This document shows positions 1 through 4,392 of a stretch of DNA of 6,490 nucleotides, piece after piece. Source of the DNA: Thalassospira sp. UBA1131. GTDB lineage: Bacteria; Pseudomonadota; Alphaproteobacteria; Rhodospirillales; Thalassospiraceae. The notes beneath the pieces are model-generated. The model was not told the origin of the DNA. It did not search any database and worked only from the letters and a program-made list of their open reading frames with translations. Within the stretch, counting starts at the first letter, position 1; the number at the start of each line of letters is the position of its first letter. The stretch covers positions 36,631 to 43,120 of the forward strand of contig NZ_DCAO01000112.1 in the NCBI RefSeq assembly GCF_002311515.1, read 5' to 3'. Position numbers and translations under genes: made by a program.

Positions 1-887
1 GCCTGTTCCTTCACCCCGGCTTCGGTGCCATGGAATTCAAAGAACAGGGTCGGTGCTTCCTTGTGGTCGAGCTTGGAATAGTTATTCACTGCACGGACCT
101 GCAACGGATCAAGAAACTCGATCCGTGCGACCGGAATACCCGCCTGAATGGTCAGGATGACGGTGTTAACCGCATCTTCCACAGTCGGGAAGGCACAGAC
201 AGCGGCCGACATCGCCTCTGGGATACCATAAAGCTTCAGGCCGATTTCGGTGATGACCCCCAGCGTCCCTTCGGAACCGACAAACAGACGGGTGAGGTCA
301 TAACCGGCCGATGATTTACGCGCGCGGTTGGCCGTCTTGATGATTTTGCCATCCGGGGTCACGACGGTCAGGCTAAGGACGTTTTCACGCATCGTGCCAT
401 ACCGCACGGCATTGGTGCCCGATGCACGGGTCGCCGTCATGCCCCCGATGGAGGCATTGGCCCCCGGATCAATCGGAAAGAACAAACCGGTATCGCGCAG
501 ATGATCATTAAGCTGTTCGCGGGTCACACCAGCCTGAACGCGGCAATCAAGATCCTCGTTATTAACTTCAAGGATGTTGTTCATCTGTGAAACATCAATG
601 CAGATGCCCCCACGCAGGGCGGCAACATGCCCTTCAAGCGACGATCCGGTGCCAAACGGCACAATCGGCACTTCGTGCGCAGCACAGAGTTTAACCACCT
701 CGGCCACTTCCTCGGTCGAATGGGCAAAGACCACCGCATCCGGTGGCGATGCTTCATGCCAGCTTTCGTCCTTGCCATGCTGTTCAAGCACGGATGCGGC
801 CGTCGAAAGCCGATCACCAAGCATCTCGCGCAAGGCGTTGATCAGACTTTCCGGGGTTTCGATACGTTCATACTGACGAACTGACAT
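1..887 (-). CDS. FAD-linked D-lactate dehydrogenase (LDHD/Dld1 type), 3' end cut by window edge
   Basis: This flavoprotein oxidises D-lactate (or a related D-2-hydroxy acid) to the 2-keto acid and passes electrons to the respiratory chain. I translated 295 codons from the minus strand. The FAD-binding PCMH domain is clear: PFGTGSSLEGH at residues 77-87, FPIDPGANASIGGM at 137-150, SGTNAVRYGTMREN at 156-169 and GYDLTRLFVGSEGTLGVIT at 195-213. The start of the C-terminal substrate domain follows (PVARIEFLDP, 252-261). The order and wording of these motifs match mammalian LDHD and yeast Dld1 as I remember them, more closely than GlcD or E. coli Dld. Family members are about 460-480 residues, so roughly the last third lies left of the window. 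The ATG at 887-885 has AAAGAG seven bases upstream (895-900). There is no N-terminal targeting extension. Glycolate or other 2-hydroxy-acid oxidation is the main alternative, because substrate residues lie mostly in the missing part. Confidence 0.9.
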   Translation of the reverse strand, partial: MSVRQYERIETPESLINALREMLGDRLSTAASVLEQHGKDESWHEASPPDAVVFAHSTEEVAEVVKLCAAHEVPIVPFGTGSSLEGHVAALRGGICIDVSQMNNILEVNNEDLDCRVQAGVTREQLNDHLRDTGLFFPIDPGANASIGGMTATRASGTNAVRYGTMRENVLSLTVVTPDGKIIKTANRARKSSAGYDLTRLFVGSEGTLGVITEIGLKLYGIPEAMSAAVCAFPTVEDAVNTVILTIQAGIPVARIEFLDPLQVRAVNNYSKLDHKEAPTLFFEFHGTEAGVKEQ

Positions 888-1009
888 GATTTTACTCTTT
901 CGGCCTGTGTGGTCCTGATGGAGGCTGTCGCTTCCCGGTGCGCCTCAAATCTTTGGGGAAGACAGCACCGGAGAGAAATTTGGCAAACACCCTACGCCGA
1001 GAAGCCCGA

Positions 1010-1026
1010 AATTGGTATTACCTTTT
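1010..1026. promoter_or_regulatory. Candidate GntR-family (LldR/PdhR/GlcC-like) operator upstream of the D-lactate dehydrogenase gene
   Basis: The bases AATTGGTATTACC at 1010-1022 contain the perfect 9-base palindrome GGTATTACC (1014-1022). FadR-subfamily GntR regulators of lactate, glycolate and pyruvate genes bind sites close to ATTGGT-N3-ACCAAT. Here the left half is perfect, while the right half keeps ACC and then diverges to TTT. The site lies about 125 bases upstream of the start codon. On the minus strand it overlaps a weak -10-like TAATAC, so a bound repressor could block transcription. The site was found by eye and no regulator gene is in the window. Confidence 0.4.
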
Positions 1027-1060
1027 GCCCAAACTTTGCAAAAAATTCTCACGTTCGGGA

Positions 1061-1109
1061 TCTGCAAAGAATGCAGAGATATCGCGCAAGCCCAAGTTCT
1101 GGCGATATC
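1061..1109. repeat. Hairpin plus inverted repeat in the AIM24 / D-lactate dehydrogenase gap
   Basis: Two symmetrical elements sit side by side. TCTGCA (1061-1066) and TGCAGA (1072-1077) form a 6-base stem with a 5-base loop. GATATCGC (1078-1085) and GCGATATC (1102-1109) are perfect inverted copies 16 bases apart. CTTTGCA (1034-1040) is also mirrored by TGCAAAG (1063-1069). These could be operator half-sites or RNA hairpins in the leader of the dehydrogenase gene. No poly-U tract follows on either strand, so they do not look like intrinsic terminators. Apart from these, the operator candidate and the hairpin next to the AIM24 stop, I see nothing in 888-1163. Confidence 0.35.
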
Positions 1110-1135
1110 CCCACCCATTTTTGACACCATGAAAC

Positions 1136-1163
1136 GGCATCGGACTACGCAGAGCCCGATGCC
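1136..1163 (-). terminator. Weak terminator-like hairpin directly after the AIM24 gene
   Basis: GGCATCGG (1136-1143) and CCGATGCC (1156-1163) form a perfect 8-base stem with a 12-base loop. The stem begins at the base next to the stop codon (1164-1166) of the minus-strand AIM24 gene. Only GTTTC follows the stem on the transcribed strand, not a real U tract. Termination would therefore be weak, or the stem may only protect the 3' end of the transcript. Confidence 0.4.
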
Positions 1164-1871
1164 CTAGCCCTTGTTGCGATCCTGTGGCAGGGCGGCGGCA
1201 ATCCGGTCCGCCAGACGTGCGAACGGCAGACTTTGCAGCCAGACCGTCCCCGGCCCTTCCAGGGTCGTGACGAACAGGCCTTCGCCGCCAAACAGCGCGT
1301 TGGTAAACCCGCCAACAAACTTGATCGAATAATCAACCGATGGCGTCATCGCGACCAACGCACCGGTATCAACCCGAAGCGTCTGGCCCGGCTTAAGATC
1401 CTTGCGAATAATCGTGCCGCCCGCATGCATGAAGGCCAGGCCATCGCCGCTCAGGCGTTGAAGGATAAAGCCCTCGCCGCCGAAAAGACCTGCGCCGAGC
1501 TTTTTGGAAAAGGCGATATCAATATCAATGCCAGATGCCGCACACAAAAACGCATCCTTCTGACAGATAATCTCGCCACCATGTTCACCCAGATCAAGCG
1601 GTACCACCTTGCCCGGATAGGGGGCGGCAAAGGCAACATGCCCCTTGCCCGATCCTTCATGGACAAAACTTGTGATAAAGAACCCCTCGCCCGTCAGCAT
1701 GCGCTTGAAGCCAGAAAACAGCCCGCCACCGGTGCCGGTCTGCATGGCGATGCCATCGCTCATATACATCATGGCGCCGGCTTCTGCCCGGACGCCCTCG
1801 CCCGGATCGAGTTCGATTTCAACCAGCTGCATCTCTTCGCCATGGATCGTATAATCGATCACGTCTGCCAT
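1164..1871 (-). CDS. AIM24 / TIGR00266 family protein
   Basis: A complete 235-residue protein of the AIM24 family (PF01987, TIGR00266). The family folds as a double-stranded beta-helix and has no established enzymatic role in bacteria. The mitochondrial relative Aim24 supports inner-membrane organisation. Family signs are the opening with GEEMQLVEIELDPGE (11-25) and EAGAMMYMSDGI (30-41), and three glycine-rich repeats: GGGLFSGFKRMLTGEGFF (48-65), GAGLFGGEGFI (126-136) and NALFGGEGLFV (191-201). The length is close to that usual for bacterial members. There is no signal peptide or transmembrane segment, so it is probably cytosolic or peripheral. The ATG at 1871-1869 has AGGAGA (1879-1884) seven bases upstream, a strong site that fixes the start. 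The gene is divergent from the GGDEF gene and followed by the same-strand dehydrogenase gene. The 276-base gap with hairpins argues against a tight operon. The family call is firm, the molecular function unknown. Confidence 0.93.
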   Translation of the reverse strand: MADVIDYTIHGEEMQLVEIELDPGEGVRAEAGAMMYMSDGIAMQTGTGGGLFSGFKRMLTGEGFFITSFVHEGSGKGHVAFAAPYPGKVVPLDLGEHGGEIICQKDAFLCAASGIDIDIAFSKKLGAGLFGGEGFILQRLSGDGLAFMHAGGTIIRKDLKPGQTLRVDTGALVAMTPSVDYSIKFVGGFTNALFGGEGLFVTTLEGPGTVWLQSLPFARLADRIAAALPQDRNKG

Positions 1872-2006
1872 CTGGGCGTCTCCTGTTTTTCTGAATTAAC
1901 CGTGCTTTAAGGCCAAGTTTGGAACCTCGCGGGTTCAATCGCAAGAAAAAGGGGCGAAAACACGACAAGCGCACCCAAAGTCACCGAAAGCCATCAATTT
2001 TGCAGA

Positions 2007-2037
2007 ACTATACGTGAGACTGAAACACCATCGTCAA
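2007..2037 (-). promoter_or_regulatory. Candidate sigma70 promoter of the AIM24 gene
   Basis: Read on the minus strand, TTGACG (2037-2032) and TATAGT (2012-2007) each match consensus at five of six bases. The 19-base spacer is longer than ideal. Transcription would start near position 2000 and give a leader of about 130 bases before the AIM24 ATG. It sits back to back with the plus-strand promoter at 2093-2101. Confidence 0.4.
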
Positions 2038-2092
2038 GATGTTGAAGCGAAAGCATTTTGTTAAGAGGTTTCGTATAGTCCTAATAATACCA

Positions 2093-2101
2093 TGCTATAA
2101 T
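2093..2101 (+). promoter_or_regulatory. Extended -10 promoter of the GGDEF gene
   Basis: TGCTATAAT is an exact extended -10 element (TG, one base, TATAAT). No good -35 is present at 17 bases, which is common for extended -10 promoters. Transcription would start near 2108, downstream of the ATG at 2100. That ATG therefore cannot be the translation start from this promoter. Confidence 0.55.
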
Positions 2102-2153
2102 GTATATTACGGCGATCAGGGTGACTGATCGGTCTCGGACAAAGGCACTTGCG

Positions 2154-3155
2154 ATGGTCTTGCTTAGGAAATTCGACTGGATCACTCAGGACGAGGTCAT
2201 GAAGGCGTCGCTTGATAAGTGGCAGCGTGTCGTCGATCTGATGACGCAGCTTCTTGGTGCCACGGCCGGATATGTTGTCGAATATAATGACAAGATCGGT
2301 TTTCGCGCCGCCCTGACAAGCAAGAACCCGGAAAATCCGTTTCCCGAAGTTTCGGGAAAACCGCAATCGCTTGACGCCAATTTGTATTGCCGTCGGGTGG
2401 TGGCCACAAAGTCAGCCTTTTACGAACCCGACGCCAGCAACAAGCCCGAATGGGCTGACAATCCCGAAGTCGTCGAAGAAGGCTATATATCCTATTTCGG
2501 GGTGCCGCTTTTGTGGCCAAACGGCCTGGTTTTCGGGACACTTTGCGTGTTTGACACCAAGGCCACACAGTATGAAAACCCGTTGCAGGAATTGATGGAG
2601 GTCTTTCGCGACCTGATCGAAGCCGATTTGCGCCTGTATGAACAATACGAAATCATGCGCAATCTTTCGATGACCGATCCGCTGACCGGCATGAACAACC
2701 GCGCCGGGTTTGAGATGCTGGCCCATCAGAAAATCCGCATCGCCAAGCGCTATCACCACAATATCGGGATCATCTTTATCGATCTTGATGATATGAAACA
2801 CTGGAACGATGATTACGGCCATGCCGCCGGGGATGCCGCCCTTCGTGCCGTTGGCAAGGCCATCACGGACAGCATCCGCGAGGTTGATATTTGCGGGCGC
2901 ATCGGTGGGGATGAATTCGCCGTTCTGGGCTATGTGCGCAATCGCGGCGATCTGACGACCATTGTCACCCGGGTGCGCAACGCCCTTGATCACGTCAAAC
3001 TTACCGTGCCGACCGCGAAATCGCCGATCCGCGAAACACCGCAAATCAGTTCCGGTACTTCGGTCTTCTTCGAGCCGCTTGATAAAAGCCTTGAGGACAT
3101 GATGGCGATTGCCGATCTTGAGATGTATCGCGACAAAAAAAGCCGCCGCAAATAA
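2154..3155 (+). CDS. GAF-GGDEF diguanylate cyclase
   Basis: This enzyme makes cyclic di-GMP from two GTP, lowering motility and promoting attachment in most bacteria. From the ATG at 2154 the protein has 333 residues. A GAF sensor domain spans about 18-160 (DKWQRVVDLM at 21-30, YISYFGVPLLWPNGLVFGTL at 111-130). The GGDEF domain spans about 170-330, with TDPLTGMNNR (174-183), metal-site DLDDMKHWND (210-219), GGDEF (251-255) and the closing ADLEMYRDKK (320-329). The product-inhibition site RxxD is intact (R242-D245, five residues before GGDEF). The protein should thus be an active, feedback-inhibited cyclase. There is no signal peptide or membrane segment, so it should be cytosolic; the GAF ligand is unknown. 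The reading frame is open from 2100, but that ATG overlaps the -10 box. I chose 2154 because AAAGG lies eight bases before it. The ATG at 2199, with AGGA seven bases before it, is nearly as good and would still keep the GAF domain. Confidence 0.93.
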   Translation: MVLLRKFDWITQDEVMKASLDKWQRVVDLMTQLLGATAGYVVEYNDKIGFRAALTSKNPENPFPEVSGKPQSLDANLYCRRVVATKSAFYEPDASNKPEWADNPEVVEEGYISYFGVPLLWPNGLVFGTLCVFDTKATQYENPLQELMEVFRDLIEADLRLYEQYEIMRNLSMTDPLTGMNNRAGFEMLAHQKIRIAKRYHHNIGIIFIDLDDMKHWNDDYGHAAGDAALRAVGKAITDSIREVDICGRIGGDEFAVLGYVRNRGDLTTIVTRVRNALDHVKLTVPTAKSPIRETPQISSGTSVFFEPLDKSLEDMMAIADLEMYRDKKSRRK

Positions 3156-3199
3156 TCGCCCACCAACGCGTGGCCCAACCACTGCCTGTGCATATCAGA

Positions 3200-3284
3200 A
3201 CTGCCATCCCCACCCTTGAGGGCAGTATGGCATTAACCTCCCGGTATTGTTTTTGAGTGAAACTGATCTCAAAGGGTCTGACCC
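3200..3284. repeat. Inverted repeats upstream of the GNAT gene
   Basis: Three elements lie between the GGDEF stop and the GNAT start. ACTGCC (3200-3205) pairs with GGCAGT (3221-3226), and TGCCAT (3202-3207) can pair instead with ATGGCA (3227-3232), so the two stems compete. TTTGAG (3252-3257) is mirrored by CTCAAA (3268-3273). GGGTCTGACCC (3274-3284) is a perfect palindrome around one central base, about 30 bases before the GNAT ATG. The last two are operator-like. The first lacks a U tract and is a poor terminator. I found no convincing promoter here. Confidence 0.3.
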
Positions 3285-3312
3285 GAAAGAACAATGACTT
3301 AGAGCGCACGAC

Positions 3313-3789
3313 ATGCAAATACGCAAAGGCACCGCAGACGATCTGCCTGAAATACGTGCGATTTCCGAACGCACGATAGAGCTCGGCTGTCTGGTCGAAG
3401 ACCTTGATGAGACAACCAGCATCCATGCCCGCAATGTGATTGAAATGGCGGTTGATGCCTTTTCCGCCAGTGTGCAGTCTGACAATCACTCGGTCTATGT
3501 CGCCGCCCGCGATGATAATCTTCTGGGCTATGTCATTGCCATCCATGATGCCCCTGAAATCCGCTGGATCGTTGTCGATCCATCAGCACAAGGCACTGGT
3601 GCGGGCAAGGCATTGATGATTGCCGCCCTTGATGCCCTGGCCGAACGCGGGGTGCGCAGCAATGTGCGCCTGACCGTCCCGGCGGCCAATGAACGCGCCA
3701 AGGCGTTTTACCGCAAATTCGGTTTTATGGTTACCGGCCCGATCAATGACCAGAAAGTGCCGATGATTGAAATGCAGCGCGCGGCTTGA
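3313..3789 (+). CDS. GNAT-family N-acetyltransferase
   Basis: A 158-residue single-domain GNAT protein that should transfer an acetyl group from acetyl-CoA to an amine on a small molecule or protein. It opens with IRKGTADDLPEIRAISER (3-20), typical of the family's first strand and helix. The acetyl-CoA pyrophosphate loop is RWIVVDPSAQGTGAGKALM (84-102), with the Q/R-x-x-G-x-G signature at Q93-G98. Motif B is NERAKAFYRKFGF (126-138). Length is normal and no parts are missing. The ATG at 3313 is preceded only by a weak AGAG at 3301-3304. The substrate cannot be told from sequence; RimI-like protein acetylation and antibiotic modification are both possible. The next gene is yjhX, and in E. coli topAI (yjhX) is paired with yjhQ, also a GNAT protein. 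Here the order is reversed and the genes are 233 bases apart, so the parallel may be coincidence. Confidence 0.88.
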   Translation: MQIRKGTADDLPEIRAISERTIELGCLVEDLDETTSIHARNVIEMAVDAFSASVQSDNHSVYVAARDDNLLGYVIAIHDAPEIRWIVVDPSAQGTGAGKALMIAALDALAERGVRSNVRLTVPAANERAKAFYRKFGFMVTGPINDQKVPMIEMQRAA

Positions 3790-3814
3790 CAAATGCGCGC
3801 AATCGGACAATTTT
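3786..3814 (+). promoter_or_regulatory. Possible promoter for the yjhX leader
   Basis: A perfect TTGACA (3786-3791) spans the GNAT stop codon. At 17 bases the -10 is only AATTTT (3809-3814), three of six matches. If used, the transcript would start near 3821, just ahead of the GGAGA and ATG of the 8-codon leader ORF. The perfect -35 could be chance. Confidence 0.22.
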
Positions 3815-3867
3815 GCGTCCGAACCTTAATCGGAGATTTTATGTCAGAGTCCCGGCACAGCCGCTGA
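3793..3867 (+). CDS. Short leader ORF upstream of yjhX (24 codons, or 8 from an internal ATG)
   Basis: The ATG at 3793 opens a 24-codon frame (it begins MRAIGQFCVR) three bases after the GNAT stop, so it could be translated by re-initiation. In the same frame the ATG at 3841 gives an 8-residue peptide, MSESRHSR. GGAGA at 3832-3836 is a proper ribosome binding site for this second start, and none is visible for the first. Both end at TGA 3865-3867. Codons 1-4 of the short version hold GTCAGAGTCC (3843-3852), the exact complement of the bases just before the yjhX start (4011-4020). A ribosome here would cover or melt that pairing. I infer a regulatory leader peptide. E. coli topAI is reported to have one (ToiL), but I see no residue similarity to claim. 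Such short frames also arise by chance. Confidence 0.33.
   Translation: MRAIGQFCVRTLIGDFMSESRHSR
3803..3822 (+). repeat. Hairpin after the GNAT stop
   Basis: TCGGAC (3803-3808) and GTCCGA (3817-3822) form a perfect 6-base stem around an 8-base loop, 13 bases after the GNAT stop codon. The bases that follow (ACCTTAATCGG) give no U tract, so it is at best a weak terminator. It lies inside the 24-codon version of the leader ORF and just before the GGAGA of the 8-codon version. Confidence 0.35.
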
Positions 3868-4020
3868 TCGCGGTTTGACCGCCTAGCGTCTTTCCTGCTT
3901 CCAGACCGCTGATCAGCAGATCGGACCGCCTGCCCGACCTTAAACCGGGTGCGCGTGACAGGTACTGTTGTGCCCGTCCCGATCGAAAACCGTTTTCCCA
4001 ACTGGTTTTCGGACTCTGAC
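3843..4020 (+). ncRNA. Putative structured leader RNA of yjhX, closed by a 10-base helix
   Basis: GTCAGAGTCC (3843-3852) and GGACTCTGAC (4011-4020) are perfect inverted copies enclosing 158 bases. Inside are further stems: GCGGT-TTG-ACCGC (3870-3882), the palindrome GCTGATCAGC (3908-3917), CCCG/CGGG (3933-3936 with 3946-3949) in competition with CGGG/CCCG (3946-3949 with 3973-3976), ACAG-GTA-CTGT (3958-3968) and CGAAAACC/GGTTTTCG (3984-3991 with 4004-4011). The last stem stacks against the closing helix, sharing only base 4011. ACCGC occurs three times (3878, 3905, 3925), so GCGGT at 3870 has alternative partners. The closing helix buries the only possible yjhX ribosome binding bases (GGA, 4011-4013). 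The shape recalls a multi-branched cis-regulatory RNA. A MITE-like repeat is the main alternative. Pairings were found by eye, without energy calculation. Confidence 0.42.
3861..3931 (+). repeat. Imperfect direct repeat within the yjhX leader
   Basis: Two units share the same outer blocks. Unit one has CCGCTGATC (3861-3869) and GACCGCCT (3877-3884). Unit two has CCGCTGATC (3906-3914) and GACCGCCT (3924-3931). The units are 24 and 26 bases long and begin 45 bases apart. The stop codon of the leader ORF lies within the first block of unit one. The repeat may reflect a local duplication or two protein- or RNA-binding sites. Confidence 0.5.
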
Positions 4021-4022
4021 CG

Positions 4023-4280
4023 ATGAATATTTCAAAGAATGAACAGCGCGTGCTGCATGCACTCGCACAAGGCGGCCTGATCAAAGTGATCAAGGACGAC
4101 AAAAACCATGTTCTTGAAGCAGATTGCATCACACGCGACGGCTGGTTTCTGACCGCATGTACGCTTGAAGTCTTCAAGAAGCTGCGCAAACGCCGACTGA
4201 TCCGATCACAAGGCGGCGGACCTTACCGCATTACCCGTGAAGGACTGCTCGCGGTTCGCGCAGAACTATGTCAACGCTAA
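4023..4280 (+). CDS. yjhX: YjhX family protein (TopAI-type topoisomerase I inhibitor / toxin)
   Basis: This 85-residue protein belongs to the YjhX family (UPF0386, PF09857) and has exactly the length of E. coli YjhX. The E. coli protein, renamed TopAI, is reported to bind and inhibit DNA topoisomerase I and to arrest growth when overproduced. Matching features are MNISKNEQRVLHALAQGG (1-18), CITRDGWFLTACT (35-47), VFKKLRKRRLI (50-60) and PYRITREGL (67-75). The basic KKLRKRR stretch and compact helical make-up suit a small nucleic-acid- or enzyme-binding protein. Whether the alphaproteobacterial form acts as a toxin is not known to me. No obvious ribosome binding site precedes the ATG. The only candidate, GGA at 4011-4013, is nine bases away and inside the predicted closing helix of the leader, which suggests translational control. 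No gene beside it is a convincing antitoxin unless the upstream GNAT plays that part. A strong terminator follows. Confidence 0.92.
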   Translation: MNISKNEQRVLHALAQGGLIKVIKDDKNHVLEADCITRDGWFLTACTLEVFKKLRKRRLIRSQGGGPYRITREGLLAVRAELCQR

Positions 4281-4284
4281 CAGC

Positions 4285-4314
4285 AAAGCCCGGCTGCTTT
4301 GGCAGCCGGGCTTT
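4285..4314 (+). terminator. Strong intrinsic terminator after yjhX
   Basis: AAAGCCCGGCTGC (4285-4297) and GCAGCCGGGCTTT (4302-4314) form a perfect 13-base, GC-rich stem with a TTTG loop, starting four bases after the yjhX stop. The stem ends in A/T runs on both sides, so it should work in both directions. It probably once also served the convergent glutamate-synthase-like gene. Confidence 0.92.
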
Positions 4315-4327
4315 AAACTACCTATAG

Positions 4328-4357
4328 TTGACATGTCGCATATTTAAAGAGTGTAAT
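4328..4357 (+). promoter_or_regulatory. Near-consensus sigma70 promoter of the ParB-like gene
   Basis: A perfect TTGACA (4328-4333) and TGTAAT (4352-4357, five of six matches) are separated by 18 bases. Transcription would start near 4364, leaving about 29 bases before the GTG start. The 8-base palindrome GACATGTC (4330-4337) overlaps the -35 and could be an operator. The promoter begins 13 bases after the yjhX terminator, so the gene is an independent unit. Confidence 0.7.
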
Positions 4358-4392
4358 AATTGAAGCACAATTGATAAGCCAGAGAGGGTCAA

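Noticed and set aside
30..884. Several plus-strand frames of 85-100 codons
   Set aside because: All are shadows of the minus-strand D-lactate dehydrogenase gene, whose reading frame is open through the whole stretch and carries the FAD-domain motifs.
1233..1910. 225-codon open frame on the plus strand
   Set aside because: It is antisense to the AIM24 gene, which has a strong ribosome binding site and clear family motifs; the plus-strand product resembles no family I recognise.
2412..3182. 256-codon open frame on the minus strand
   Set aside because: It lies opposite the GGDEF gene and is a by-product of its codon use; the GGDEF, I-site and GAF motifs settle the strand.
3984..4011. Stem CGAAAACC/GGTTTTCG as an intrinsic terminator before yjhX
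   Set aside because: The bases after it (GACTCTGACCG) contain no U tract, and the stem is rich in A-U pairs; it fits better as part of the structured leader.
3839..4189. 116-codon minus-strand frame covering the yjhX leader and most of yjhX, as a possible antisense antitoxin
   Set aside because: It has no ribosome binding site or recognisable motif, and a low-complexity basic/serine-rich make-up typical of an antisense shadow; yjhX is a clear family match on the plus strand.
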